A DNA stretch of 39,724 bases from an uncultured Clostridia bacterium (GCA_945868505.1 CAMBLO010000022.1:1-39724); one strand, 5' to 3'; positions 8,341-17,470 are shown, counted from the stretch's first letter. Notes: generated by a model not told the origin, from the letters alone. Translations and numbers: made by a program.

Positions 8341-8945
8341 TGAGCCGCTGGGGACACTGCGATTTTTCGGAATTGAAGAAATTCGCAGAAAAAATGGATA
8401 AGCTGGAGAAGGGCACAGATGAACTTTCGGTAGAAATCGTTCAGGAGCTGGCAGAGAGAATGCTGGCGAAGGTAGTAAAACGAACGCCTGTAGGTGTTAA
8501 GCCGATATTTGATGAAGCAGATACGGTGAAAATCAAAGGGGCAAAACGACGCATCCAGTATAGTACCCAGCGTGGAGAGAGGCTATTTCGTAACCAGCAA
8601 GGGAAAACATACCGATTTTTGACGAAAAGCGGTGCAATCCGAGAAAAGTATTGGTCTGGTTATGTTGGCGGAAATCTGCGGCGCAGCTGGCAGATTGGCA
8701 ATGTGGTTCGTAAGGGCAATTCTTATGAGATCGAGGTATTCAATGATGCTGAATATGCATCTTTTGTGGAATACGGCCATAGGCAGCGGCCGGGGAGATA
8801 TGTTCCTGCATTAGGTAAGAGGCTAAAGGCAGGATGGGTCAAAGGGCGTTTTATGATGACGATTTCAGAGATGGAGCTGAAAGCACAGGCGCCGGCAATC
8901 GTTGAGAAAAGGTTGAAAGAATTTTTCGAGGAGGTATTGGGGTGA
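8340..8945 (+). CDS. HK97 gp10/XkdI-like neck or tail completion protein
   Basis: A 201-residue protein, MSRWGHCDFSELKKFAEKMD at the start, with the HK97 gp10 family pattern: an N-terminal helix, KRTPVGVKP, GGNLRRSWQIG and the typical EYASFVEYGHRQRPGRYV at about residues 135-160. These proteins finish the tail end that joins the head. ATG 8340 overlaps the preceding TAA; an in-frame GTG at 8331 is less likely. The next gene overlaps with GTGA. Confidence 0.88.
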   Translation: MSRWGHCDFSELKKFAEKMDKLEKGTDELSVEIVQELAERMLAKVVKRTPVGVKPIFDEADTVKIKGAKRRIQYSTQRGERLFRNQQGKTYRFLTKSGAIREKYWSGYVGGNLRRSWQIGNVVRKGNSYEIEVFNDAEYASFVEYGHRQRPGRYVPALGKRLKAGWVKGRFMMTISEMELKAQAPAIVEKRLKEFFEEVLG

Positions 8946-9361
8946 TTTCTGAAATCATTACTGCAATCAGTCTCCAGCTGAACAGAATTTATCCTGATGT
9001 AACAGTAGAAGTGGATCATATAAAACAAGGGTTAAAAGAACCTTGTTTTTTTATTGAAGTTCTGGAACCTGTCAGAACACCATTGGTTGGACAGAAATGG
9101 CAGCAGGATAATATGTTTGATGTGCAGCTGTTTTCTTCAACAGAAAATAATATCCGGCTTTATACGGTGGCCGAAGAACTTTTTGAAGGATTGGAGTATA
9201 TCACGCTGAGAAACGGCAGTCTCCTGCGTGGAACATCAATGCGTTTTGATGTGGTCGATGGAGTGCTGCATTTTCTGGTGAAATATACAGTTTTTCTTCA
9301 GAGAGAGGAACAGCAGACATATATGGAGGTTCTGGATATGAAAGAAAGCCTGAAGGAGTGA
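8942..9361 (+). CDS. Tail terminator-like protein (XkdJ/YqbJ-like)
   Basis: A 139-residue protein starting at GTG 8942 and overlapping the upstream stop. The pattern ISLQLNRIYPDVTVEVDHIKQG, then FFIEVLEPV and YTVFLQREEQ matches the XkdJ/YqbJ group. Members lie between gp10-like and sheath genes and are thought to cap or complete the contractile tail. Confidence 0.75.
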   Translation: MISEIITAISLQLNRIYPDVTVEVDHIKQGLKEPCFFIEVLEPVRTPLVGQKWQQDNMFDVQLFSSTENNIRLYTVAEELFEGLEYITLRNGSLLRGTSMRFDVVDGVLHFLVKYTVFLQREEQQTYMEVLDMKESLKE

Positions 9362-9365
9362 TGAT

Positions 9366-9542
9366 ATGGCTGGAAATGAAGCGGTAAATCTGCCGAAATT
9401 TACAAAAGATAGTATTTTGAAATTTGAGAGATATCAGGAGCGTAGAGATCTGTTGCGTGCGCTCCTGGTAGATGGAGAAAGATATACAACCAAAGAGGTC
9501 GATACTTTGATCGCAAAATTTATGAAAGGTAGGGTGAAATAA
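9366..9542 (+). CDS. Small phage protein between XkdJ-like and sheath genes (YkzL-like position)
   Basis: A 58-residue protein (MAGNEAVNLPKF... ending KFMKGRVK) with no signal or membrane segment. In PBSX a similarly small gene (ykzL) lies at exactly this place between xkdJ and xkdK. The residues ERYQERRDLLRALLVDGERY and TTKEVDTLIAKFM form two helices. No function is known. It begins four bases after the previous stop and ends immediately before the sheath ATG, so it is clearly part of the operon. Confidence 0.8.
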   Translation: MAGNEAVNLPKFTKDSILKFERYQERRDLLRALLVDGERYTTKEVDTLIAKFMKGRVK

Positions 9543-10865
9543 ATGGCTTTAGGCGGAGGTACATGGTTAACACAGAATAAAGTGCTTCCCGGCTCATACA
9601 TCAACTTCACTTCTGCGGCGAGGGCAACAGCGGTTCTTTCTGACCGTGGCATTGCGACAATGCCGTTGGAGCTGGATTGGGGTGTGGATGGGGATATTTT
9701 CACCGTGGAAACCAGTGAGTTCCAGAAAGAAAGTATGAAAATTTTCGGATATGACTATACGGCTGATGAAATGAAACCCTTGAGGGAATTGTTTGCGAAT
9801 ATTCGTAAAGCATATTTTTTCAAGCTGAACGAAGGCGGCGTAAAGGCGTCTAATGATTTTGCAGAGGCAAGGTATACCGGAATCAGAGGGAATGAAATCA
9901 GAATCGTCATTGAGAAAAATGAGGAATTTGTTGAATCGGAAAACGAGGTATACGATGTATCTACTCTGATGGGTACAAAGATCGTCGATACACAGAAGTC
10001 GGTTATGAGTGCAGCGGATCTTCAGGCAAATGATTATGTCATTTTTAAGGCAGGGGCTAAGTTGGAAGAAACCGCATCGACACCTTTAACGGGTGGTACA
10101 AATGGTACGGTGCAGAATGCAGCGTATCAGACATATCTGGATAAAATTGAATCCTACAATTTCAATGTTATGGGCTGTGCTTCGGTCGATGATACGGTAA
10201 AGGGATTGTTTGCGGCGTTTACAAAGAGGCTGAGAGAGGAACATGGTGTCAAATTCCAGACAGTATTGTTTCGCTATGAAAAGGCGGACTTTGAAGGTGT
10301 AATCAGTGTAGAAAATGGATTGGTCGGAGCCGATACAGATTCTTCTGCAGTGTACTGGGTTACAGGTGCAGAAGCTGGTTGCACAGTTAATAAGAGCCTG
10401 ACAAACAGAACCTATACGGGCGAATACAACATCAATGCAGCATACAAACAGACGCAGCTGGAGAAAGCCATTGGTGCAGGAAAACTGATTTTCCATAAGG
10501 TGGGCGATGATATTTGTATCCTGAAGGATATCAACACATTTGTTACTTTCACGAAGGAAAAAACAAAAGATTTCGCCAATAATCAGGTGATGCGTGTTCT
10601 GGATCAGATTGGTAATGATGTTGCTGCCATGTTTAATACCCAGTATTTAGGCAAGGTACAGAACAATAAAACGGGCCAGATTAGTTTCTGGGGTGACATT
10701 GTAAAATATCATGAACAGTTACAGAAACTGCAGGCCATTGAAAATTTTGAAAGTGAAGATATTACGGTTGAGCAGGGTGATACAAAGGTAGACGTAACAG
10801 CTGGTGTAGTTGTACAGCCTGTGAGCGCCATGGAAAAACTGTATATGTCGGTAGTGGTAGCATAA
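9543..10865 (+). CDS. xkdK: Contractile tail sheath protein (XkdK)
   Basis: A 440-residue sheath protein: GGGTWLTQNKVLPGSYINF at the N-terminus, the typical RGIATMPLELDWG strand, the central insertion domain with GGTNG, and the C-terminal FANNQVMRVLDQIGNDVA plus VVQPVSAMEKLYMSVVV end. The sheath polymer contracts to drive the tube through the host envelope. This identifies a myophage-type particle. The gene is full length and followed by the tube gene. Confidence 0.93.
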   Translation: MALGGGTWLTQNKVLPGSYINFTSAARATAVLSDRGIATMPLELDWGVDGDIFTVETSEFQKESMKIFGYDYTADEMKPLRELFANIRKAYFFKLNEGGVKASNDFAEARYTGIRGNEIRIVIEKNEEFVESENEVYDVSTLMGTKIVDTQKSVMSAADLQANDYVIFKAGAKLEETASTPLTGGTNGTVQNAAYQTYLDKIESYNFNVMGCASVDDTVKGLFAAFTKRLREEHGVKFQTVLFRYEKADFEGVISVENGLVGADTDSSAVYWVTGAEAGCTVNKSLTNRTYTGEYNINAAYKQTQLEKAIGAGKLIFHKVGDDICILKDINTFVTFTKEKTKDFANNQVMRVLDQIGNDVAAMFNTQYLGKVQNNKTGQISFWGDIVKYHEQLQKLQAIENFESEDITVEQGDTKVDVTAGVVVQPVSAMEKLYMSVVVA

Positions 10866-10889
10866 ACAGAAAAAAATGAGGTGAAATCA

Positions 10890-11363
10890 ATGAAAAAAAG
10901 TACAATGCATGCAAAGGATTCCGTATCTGCATCCCTTGCGGAGTGCTTTATTACGATGGACGGAAACAGGTACAACTTCATGCAGGCAATTTCTTTGGAG
11001 GCAAAATTCCAGAAAACAAAAGTAAAGGTTCCTATTTTGGGCAGAACAGGGAAGGGGAATAAATCTACCGGATGGGAGGGTACTGGCACTGCAAAATTCC
11101 ATTACAATACTTCTATCTTCCGTAAGGTTTTACAGCGGTTCAAAGATACCGGTGAGGATATTTATTTTGATATTCAATTAACGAATGAAGACCCCACATC
11201 TCGTGTTGGACGGCAGACAGTTATTCTGAGAGATTGCAATATCGACAGCGGTATTTTAGCTAAATTTGCTGCGGGCGAGGATTACCTGACAGAAGAGATG
11301 GACTTTACATTCGAAGATTTTGAACTGCCTGAAGAATTTGATATGTTGGAAGGCATGATTTAA
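10890..11363 (+). CDS. xkdM: Tail tube protein (XkdM)
   Basis: A 157-residue protein, MKKSTMHAKDSVSASLAECF at the start. It matches XkdM-type tubes, with NRYNFMQAISLEAKFQKTK, VPILGRTGKGNKSTGWEGTG and a beta-rich C-terminus ending EEFDMLEGM. It forms the inner tube that the sheath surrounds. ATG 10890 follows GAGGTG with six-base spacing; the in-frame GTG at 10881 is part of that site and is not the start. Confidence 0.92.
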   Translation: MKKSTMHAKDSVSASLAECFITMDGNRYNFMQAISLEAKFQKTKVKVPILGRTGKGNKSTGWEGTGTAKFHYNTSIFRKVLQRFKDTGEDIYFDIQLTNEDPTSRVGRQTVILRDCNIDSGILAKFAAGEDYLTEEMDFTFEDFELPEEFDMLEGMI

Positions 11364-11380
11364 TTCAAGGAGGTTTTAAC

Positions 11381-11806
11381 ATGAGTTTAACAGCGTTTTT
11401 AGCACAGAATGCGGAAAAGGTAGAAAATGTAAAATATGTTGCATCTGAGCGTTTTAAGGATGCAAATGGGAATCCTGTTCCCTGGGAGATTCGCTGCATC
11501 AGCAGTGAAGAAGATGAGAAGCTGCGTAGAAAATGTGTTCAGCACATTCAGGTGCCTGGAAAGAAGAACCAGTATACAAGCGAAACGGATTATAGTCTTT
11601 ATCTTGGAAAATTGGGGGCTGCCTGCACGGTATATCCTAATCTGGATAATGAGGAATTGCAAGACAGCTATGGTGCAATGGGAGCAGAATCTTTGTTGAA
11701 AAAGATGCTCACTCCGGGCGAATATGCAGACTATCTGAACAAAGTACAGGAGGTCTGCGGCTTTGAGTATGGTACGAATGAAGAGAAAAATGAAGCAAAA
11801 AACTGA
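11381..11806 (+). CDS. xkdN: Tail assembly chaperone, zero-frame product (XkdN)
   Basis: A 141-residue XkdN-like protein (MSLTAFLAQNAEKVENVKYV, PWEIRCISSEEDEKLRRKC, GAESLLKKMLTPGEYADYLNKVQEVCGF). It is the equivalent of lambda gpG: it binds the tape measure protein during tail assembly. The gene ends in GCA AAA AAC TGA, so the slippery heptamer A-AAA-AAC touches the stop codon. A shift of -1 there continues into an extension that is clearly coding (separate entry). Preceded by a good AAGGAGG site. Confidence 0.9.
   Translation: MSLTAFLAQNAEKVENVKYVASERFKDANGNPVPWEIRCISSEEDEKLRRKCVQHIQVPGKKNQYTSETDYSLYLGKLGAACTVYPNLDNEELQDSYGAMGAESLLKKMLTPGEYADYLNKVQEVCGFEYGTNEEKNEAKN
11797..11803 (+). promoter_or_regulatory. 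Programmed -1 ribosomal frameshift site
   Basis: Canonical slippery heptamer A AAA AAC, in the correct register to the zero frame (GCA AAA AAC TGA). The -1 frame downstream is open and encodes the expected chaperone extension. No strong downstream hairpin is obvious; a purine-rich GAAGAG segment upstream might stimulate slippage. Confidence 0.85.
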
Positions 11807-11973
11807 TACTGGACGGAGATGTGGAAGCAAATGTGGCATATTATTGCCTGCATGAGCTTCATCTTCTTCCGTCCCAGTTTTTGGCATTACCAAGAAGAGA
11901 GCGGGCTTTCATTCTGGCAGCAATTGAGGTAAGGGCAGAACGGCAGGAAGAATTAGATGAAAAAATGAAATAA
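11803..11973 (+). CDS. Frameshift extension of the tail chaperone (gpT-like part of a gpGT fusion)
   Basis: Reading on in the -1 frame from the slippery heptamer A AAA AAC (11797-11803) gives 56 more residues, LILDGDVEANVAYYCLHELH onward, with LPSQFLALPRRERAFILAAI near the middle and a charged end. This AYYxLH...LPRRERAF pattern is the usual second half of tail chaperones in PBSX-like phages. It has no start codon or ribosome site of its own, so it would be made only as a roughly 197-residue fusion. The ratio of short to long form normally controls tail assembly in such phages. Confidence 0.85.
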   Translation: MILDGDVEANVAYYCLHELHLLPSQFLALPRRERAFILAAIEVRAERQEELDEKMK

Positions 11974-11989
11974 TTAGGAGGGGAATGTA

Positions 11990-13954
11990 ATGGCAACAAT
12001 CAGAACGGCATTGGCAATGTATGATGGTGTAACATCTCCTCTTATGCAGATGAATAATGCTTTACATATTGTTCTGAATAGCTTTGAAGCGGTTCAAGCT
12101 GCAAGCGGACATTCAGTGGATGTATCAGCTATTCAGGAGGCCAGAGAAGCACTGGCAAGAGCTGAAACATCTTTTGACAGTATTGAACATGAAATTCGAC
12201 AAGCAGATAATCAGCAGAAAAATTTCAACCAGCATATGAGTGAAGGTGCAGCGACAGCAGAAACATTGCTTTCCAAGGTAAAACGCATCAGTGCGGCGGC
12301 AGGAGGCTTGTTTGGGTTAAATAAATTAGTCGGACTGTCTGACCGGATGGCCAGTACGGAGGCAAGATTGAATTTTCTTGTGGATGATGGCGGCAGCATT
12401 GCAAAATTGGAACATAAGGTAATGGCTTCGGCCATGCGTTCCCGTTCTGCTTATTTTGATACAGCGCAGCTAGTAGCAAGATTGGGACAAAATGCAGGAG
12501 CTGCTTTTTCCGGCAATGATGAACTGATTGCATTTGCGGAACAGGTCAATAAGCAGTTTGTAATTGGCGGCGCAACGGCACAGGAACAGAGTGCAGCCAT
12601 GATTCAGCTGACGCAGGCTATGGCAGCAGGTGCATTACGAGGAGACGAATTAAATTCTATTTTGGAAGGTGGAGCCGGTATTGCCAGAGCTATCGAAAGC
12701 TATATGGGTATAGCAGAAGGTAGTATTAAGGAATATGCAAAAGAAGGCAAGATTACGGCTGAAGTTGTGAAGAATGCGCTTTTTGCGGCGGCAGATGAAA
12801 CAAATAAAAAGTTCTCTTCTATGTTAGTAACATGGGATCAAGTATTTACAATGGGCAGTAATGTTGCATTGATAGCATTGAATCCATTGTTCCAAGGGAT
12901 CAGTTTTTTAGCAAATAATATTAAGATCATTGGCCCAGCAGTATTGGGACTTGGGGCAGCTTTTATGGTATTTCAAGTGGCAGCGCATGGAGCACAGATA
13001 GCCACGGCAGCCACAAGTGCATATCATGCGGTTGTAGGTTTTCTTTCGATTGCTTTTGGTATTTTAACGGGAAATACGGCGGCAGCATCTGCGGCAGTAT
13101 TTACGTTCAATTCAGCATTATTAGCAAATCCCATTACATGGGTTGTGATGCTGATTACGATTCTGATTGGCTCATTGTACGCTGGTGTTGCGGCATATAA
13201 CAAATTCACGAATTCCAGTGTATCTGCAACGGGGATTATCACGGGTGCCTTTGGTGTGATGGTTGCTTTTGTCGGAAATCATCTGATTCATATGTACAAT
13301 ATGTTTGCAGCTATAGCAAATTTTGTTGGCAATGTGTTCAATGATCCTACAGCAGCCGTGAAGATTCTGTTTTATGATATGGCGATGACTTGTATCGGAT
13401 ACATTATATCCATGGCAAAGGGAATTGAGAGTGTCATCAACAAGATACCGGGGGTAGAAGTAAATATCACCAGTGGTCTGAATAACATATATGCTGGTTT
13501 GGAGCGAGGTGCCCAGCAGGTGAAGGACGCTTCCGGCTGGAAGGAATATGTACAGCGGAAAGATTTTATTGATTATACCGATTATGCCCAAAAAGGCTAT
13601 AACATGGGGGAAGGTTTTGTCAATAGAGTGAAGGATACCTTTGGTTTTGGCGGAGGTATTGATGCTTATAATACAGCAGCGGCATATGATAGTCTGTGTT
13701 CTGCAGCGGATGATACAGCAGGCAATACAGCCCGTATGGCAGATGCACTGGATATGACGGAAGAAAATATTGCTTATATGAGGGATATCGCAGAAAGAGA
13801 AGCAATCAACCGTTTTACAACGGCAGAAATCAAGATTGAACAGCATAACGAAAATCATATTGCATCTGATTTGGATGTGGATGGCATCATGGATCAATGG
13901 TGTGATTATTTTGCAGAAAGAATGGATGTTTCAAGCGAAGGGGTGCATGAATAA
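11990..13954 (+). CDS. Tail tape measure protein
   Basis: A 654-residue tape measure. The N-terminal helical part leads into the tape_meas_nterm-type region (GLFGLNKLVGLSDRM, ARLNFLVDDGGSI, QLVARLGQNAGAAF, IQLTQAMAAGALRGDELNSIL, GKITAEVVKNALF). Several hydrophobic segments follow at about residues 300-450 and then a helical C-terminus. It sets tail length and is ejected with DNA. With a helix rise of 1.5 Angstrom per residue the tail would be near 100 nm; this is short compared with the much longer PBSX XkdO. Strong AGGAGGGG site. Confidence 0.93.
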   Translation: MATIRTALAMYDGVTSPLMQMNNALHIVLNSFEAVQAASGHSVDVSAIQEAREALARAETSFDSIEHEIRQADNQQKNFNQHMSEGAATAETLLSKVKRISAAAGGLFGLNKLVGLSDRMASTEARLNFLVDDGGSIAKLEHKVMASAMRSRSAYFDTAQLVARLGQNAGAAFSGNDELIAFAEQVNKQFVIGGATAQEQSAAMIQLTQAMAAGALRGDELNSILEGGAGIARAIESYMGIAEGSIKEYAKEGKITAEVVKNALFAAADETNKKFSSMLVTWDQVFTMGSNVALIALNPLFQGISFLANNIKIIGPAVLGLGAAFMVFQVAAHGAQIATAATSAYHAVVGFLSIAFGILTGNTAAASAAVFTFNSALLANPITWVVMLITILIGSLYAGVAAYNKFTNSSVSATGIITGAFGVMVAFVGNHLIHMYNMFAAIANFVGNVFNDPTAAVKILFYDMAMTCIGYIISMAKGIESVINKIPGVEVNITSGLNNIYAGLERGAQQVKDASGWKEYVQRKDFIDYTDYAQKGYNMGEGFVNRVKDTFGFGGGIDAYNTAAAYDSLCSAADDTAGNTARMADALDMTEENIAYMRDIAEREAINRFTTAEIKIEQHNENHIASDLDVDGIMDQWCDYFAERMDVSSEGVHE

Positions 13955-14619
13955 TGGCATATCATTTTTATATAGATGGTGTTCTTTTGCCTGTTACACC
14001 GGCATCCCTGAAAATCAAAGTAAAAAACCAGAACAAAACAGTATCTTTGCTCAATGAGGGCGAAATCAATTTTTTGAAATTGCCGGGGCTTTCGGAGGTA
14101 CAGTTTGAGGCACTTTTGCCGCAGGTCTCCTATCCATTTACAAATGGAGATGCAAAAACGGCAGAGTACTACCTTTCTAAACTGGAACGGCTGAAAATAG
14201 AGAAAAAGCATTTTCAGTTTATTGTTTCCAGAACAACAACGAAAGGGAAGCTGCTCTTTGACACGAATATGACAGTCAGTCTGGAGGATTATGAGATTGC
14301 AGAAGATGCAAAGGATCTGGGAATGGACGTAAAAGTTTCCGTGAAACTGAAGCAGTATCGTATTTTCAGTACGAAAACGATACAGGTGGAGCAGACAAAG
14401 AACGGAGAAACACCAAAAGCGACCGTTACCCAAAACAGGGATGCATCCACGGCCCCGCAATCCAAAACGTATACGGTACAGAAGGGAGATTGTCTCTGGA
14501 ATATTGCGAAAAAATATTGCGGAGATGGTGCGAAATACAAAGAAATCGCAGAACTGAATAAGGATAAAATCAAGAACCCTAATTTGATTTATCCCGGACA
14601 GGTTCTGACTTTGCCATAG
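13954..14619 (+). CDS. xkdP: LysM-containing baseplate hub protein (XkdP)
   Basis: A 221-residue protein. Residues 1-150 form the XkdP domain (MAYHFYIDGVLLPVTPASLK, TVSLLNEGEINFLKLPGLSEV). Residues about 170-221 are a LysM domain (TYTVQKGDCLWNIAKKYCG to NLIYPGQVLTL) that would bind peptidoglycan. It belongs to the baseplate hub/tape end of contractile tails. It overlaps the stop of the tape measure gene by one base. The gene is complete. Confidence 0.92.
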   Translation: MAYHFYIDGVLLPVTPASLKIKVKNQNKTVSLLNEGEINFLKLPGLSEVQFEALLPQVSYPFTNGDAKTAEYYLSKLERLKIEKKHFQFIVSRTTTKGKLLFDTNMTVSLEDYEIAEDAKDLGMDVKVSVKLKQYRIFSTKTIQVEQTKNGETPKATVTQNRDASTAPQSKTYTVQKGDCLWNIAKKYCGDGAKYKEIAELNKDKIKNPNLIYPGQVLTLP

Positions 14620-14629
14620 GAGGTATTTC

Positions 14630-15460
14630 ATGTATGAGTTGATGATACAGAACCAAGGAACGATATATCTTCCTGTGGTAGAGGATGGCGTAACTTGGGA
14701 AACAGAGAGAAAGGGTAGCCCCGGACAGCTGTCCTTTTCGGTTGTGAAAATGGCCGGATTGAATTTTCAGGAAGGGAACCCGGTTAGCTTCAGGGTAAAT
14801 GGTATAGATGTATTTTATGGTTTTGTCTTTTCCAAACAAAGAACAAAGGATGGTCTGATTCGTGTGACAGCATACGACCAGCTCCGGTATCTGAAGAATC
14901 GGGATACCATACGGGCGGTTGGGAAAAAGGCATCTGAGTTATTGCAGATGCTGGCAGCGGATTTCCGGCTGCAATGCGGAACGGTGGAAGATACCGGATA
15001 TATCATTGAAAGCATTGTGGAAGATGATCAGAGCCTTTTCGATATTATCTTAAATGCCGTGGATGAGACACTGCAGGCCACAGGTAACCTATTTGTCTTA
15101 TATGATAATTTCGGAAAAATTTGTCTCCAAAATATCAAAAACCTAAAGCGGAATTTTGTGATAGATCAGGATGTTTCAGAGGATTTGGACTACACCAGTT
15201 CCATTGATAAGCAGACCTATAATAAAATCAAGCTGACCTATGAAAACGAGAAAACGGGCAAAAGAGAAGTCTACATTGCTCAGGATGGCAACCACATGAA
15301 TTTGTGGGGTGTTCTGCAATATCATGAAACATTGCAGAATGAAATCGGCGCAGCAGAAAAAGCAAATGCTCTTCTGAAGCTCTATAACCAGAAAACACGC
15401 CATCTGACTGTAAAAAATGTGTTGGGTGATATCAGCATCAGAGCAGGGACACTTTCTTGA
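14630..15460 (+). pseudogene. xkdQ: XkdQ-like baseplate hub protein, truncated at the C-terminus
   Basis: 276 residues matching the XkdQ/late control D-like hub (GTIYLPVVEDGVTWETERKG, GNPVSFRVNGIDVFYGFVFS, DDQSLFDIILNAVDETLQAT, a conserved cluster around DYTSSIDKQTYNKIKLTY). Homologues continue for roughly another 50 residues after the GDISIRAG segment. Here the frame ends at RAGTLS and then a stop. The next sequence belongs to a reverse-strand module, so the 3' end was lost at a recombination joint near 15,457. The downstream baseplate, fibre and lysis genes are missing too, so tails probably cannot be completed. Confidence 0.82.
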
Positions 15461-15489
15461 CTGTTCCATATCGTTTCCTTTCCATTCAC
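15458..15489 (-). pseudogene. 5' stub of a minus-strand gene cut at the prophage joint
   Basis: Downstream of the YqaJ gene (minus strand) there is a good ribosome binding site (AGGAGG, 15501-15506) followed by a possible GTG at 15487-15489. The reading frame then runs about ten codons (VNGKETIWNS) before it enters the antisense of the broken XkdQ gene. In many elements a RecT-like or other gene follows yqaJ. Here apparently only its start remains. An alternative ATG at 15483-15485 in another frame exists, so the identity is unknown. Confidence 0.4.
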
Positions 15490-15504
15490 TATGCTGTCAT
15501 CCTC

Positions 15505-16539
15505 CTATTTCACAATTTTCTTCAACTGAAATGTCCTGCTTTCCGTTGTTGTGGCATATTTCTCATAAAGCTCTTTGTCATTGAGCTTCATCCGCTGCAG
15601 ATTATCCTTATGAATGGCAGTCCGCAGTACAGGCTTATAGGAAATATGATACTCACTGCCGTCCGCCGCAACGCATAACCCTCTGGTTGCGTTTCCAAGC
15701 ATCTCTGCAAACTTCCCATAGGCAGTTTTAATCTTCTGCTCCAGTCTCCTGGAATCACTGTCTATGGCCGCCTTCTCAAGCTTCATCCGATAAATCTCCT
15801 CCAAAGCATCACCGTATCCGCTTTCAATCAAGATTTCATCTAAGCCTGTTCTCTGGGTCTGATACCGCCTCAGACTGGCAAGCACCAAATCCCCATCACC
15901 ATATAACATAGGCTCGATTTTTCGCTCCACATTTTCTGTCCAAAAAGCCTCCTCCTGCAGAATCAGGTTCTCTTCAAAATCCAGATCACGCTCTATGCAA
16001 CGATAAACGAAATCGTTTTCCGAGTTTCCAAACAGGCAGGCGCAATAGGAAAGATTCAAGTTTTTCACAGCCATGTAATGCCGGCATTGCACCTCATAAT
16101 GATAAGGTACTGCGTCATTGTCCCATTTCTCCTTTGTATGGATATTCCCGGTTTTGCACTCCAACACACCAACGGTGCCATTGGGTGTTTCAAAGAAATA
16201 ATCAATATCCGCCAGCATAAAAGGGAATAAGGGATGCCGGAACATGACCTTTTCCTGCCACACACGAAATCCTGTTTTCTTCGCAAAGATGGCAGCTACC
16301 AAGTCCTCCAGCCGTTTGCCGACTTCCTTAGCTACCCAGCCTGCTTCATCCTCTTGATTGGGCTGTCTGCCCAGCTTCTCAAAATATACATCCCTCGCCG
16401 TTTTATAGGGTGAAATGCCAATGACTGCTGCTGCATCGCTGCCGCCGATTCCTTTCCTGCGGCACTCCAGCCAGGTTTCTTCGTCCATGTTTGCTGTATC
16501 GACAAACACATCCGCTTCATAATCCAGATTTAACTCCAT
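15505..16539 (-). CDS. YqaJ-family viral recombinase / lambda exonuclease-like nuclease
   Basis: A 344-residue protein starting MELNLDYEADVFVDTANMD. The YqaJ domain begins with the signature GIGGSDAAAVIGISPYKTA at about residues 30-50. The nuclease core is visible in LEDLVAAIFAKKTG, FPFMLADIDYFF and LECKTGN (Asp, Glu and Lys of the PD-(D/E)xK site), followed by YEVQCRHYMAV. It digests one strand of duplex ends to prepare recombination with a RecT-like annealase. ATG 16539 has GAAAGGA nine bases upstream; longer starts would run into the upstream gene. It is co-directional with the next entry and 16 bases from it. Confidence 0.9.
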   Translation of the reverse strand: MELNLDYEADVFVDTANMDEETWLECRRKGIGGSDAAAVIGISPYKTARDVYFEKLGRQPNQEDEAGWVAKEVGKRLEDLVAAIFAKKTGFRVWQEKVMFRHPLFPFMLADIDYFFETPNGTVGVLECKTGNIHTKEKWDNDAVPYHYEVQCRHYMAVKNLNLSYCACLFGNSENDFVYRCIERDLDFEENLILQEEAFWTENVERKIEPMLYGDGDLVLASLRRYQTQRTGLDEILIESGYGDALEEIYRMKLEKAAIDSDSRRLEQKIKTAYGKFAEMLGNATRGLCVAADGSEYHISYKPVLRTAIHKDNLQRMKLNDKELYEKYATTTESRTFQLKKIVK

Positions 16540-16555
16540 AACGCCCATCCTTTCT

Positions 16556-17470
16556 TTACCAGCGGTATTCCCCTGCAATATCATAGTCCTTCCATCGCAG
16601 ATGCACAGCTCTTGCAATATTTTCCTCCATCTGTACGATTTTAGAGCCGTCAATACCCTCACACTGCATCAGATAAATAACCTCCGCAATCTGCAGATAC
16701 GCTTCATATACACTGCAGGCTGTTTCACCGTTTCTAAGTCTGAAATCCTCCGCAACCTCTATGGCGTATTTTTTCGGTACACCAATCCGTTTCATCACAC
16801 CCAGCATCGCATTAACCGGATGCAGCACATACACATCCATCAGGGATTCCATATTGCCTAGGGCCTTGCCATACTGGGCATAAAGCAGATTTAACTGTTC
16901 GTCGAACTTCGTCAGATTCGCCTTATTCTTATGCTCCAGCTTTAGGGGACTTCCCAACGGAATATTTCTCGCTTCAGAACCGAAAAAAATCATCGGGTAC
17001 AGGTTCGCACCACTTTGTCCGGTATCGGAGGTTGTCAGGCGAAGACCCAGCTGCATTTCGTTATTCGGCAAACCATGGGTCTGCAAACTCTCCCTATACC
17101 CCTTCAACAAGCCTTCCTCATTATCCAAAGACCAGACCGCCGTTACAATAGAATGGTCGTAGGATGCTCCAGCAAAGGTATAACCGGAGAAATTGTTCTG
17201 TAGATATTCCACGGTTCTTCTGAACAGCTCCGATGTCTCCAAAACAGCATAGTCCGAAGCATCACCGCCATGTACCGCAGAAATCTTATCCTCGCAAAAG
17301 CGCAGGAGTGCATCACCACTGGCTACCTCCATGCAATAGTTCAGGATCTGTGCAAGTGCGGTTTTCTGCACCTTATTCAGCGCATTGCCGGATACTCTGG
17401 CACGCTCCAGAATAGTCTTGATTGCACAGCTGCGGACAGGATAGAGTTCTTCCTTAACCTTTAAAATCAA
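16556..17470 (-). CDS. Unknown ICE/phage protein partnered with YqaJ, probably 5'-truncated
   Basis: 304 residues with no family I can name with confidence. Notable stretches are VRSCAIKTILERARVSG near the N-terminus, GLRLTTSDTGQSGANLYPMIFFG in the middle and LMDVYVLHPVNAMLGVMKRI near residue 220. It lies directly upstream of yqaJ on the same strand and probably forms an operon with it. A role in recombination or ssDNA handling is a guess. The only start is a TTG at 17468-17470 without a clear ribosome site, right where the sequence switches to other fragments, so the true N-terminus was probably lost. Confidence 0.6.
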   Translation of the reverse strand: MILKVKEELYPVRSCAIKTILERARVSGNALNKVQKTALAQILNYCMEVASGDALLRFCEDKISAVHGGDASDYAVLETSELFRRTVEYLQNNFSGYTFAGASYDHSIVTAVWSLDNEEGLLKGYRESLQTHGLPNNEMQLGLRLTTSDTGQSGANLYPMIFFGSEARNIPLGSPLKLEHKNKANLTKFDEQLNLLYAQYGKALGNMESLMDVYVLHPVNAMLGVMKRIGVPKKYAIEVAEDFRLRNGETACSVYEAYLQIAEVIYLMQCEGIDGSKIVQMEENIARAVHLRWKDYDIAGEYRW

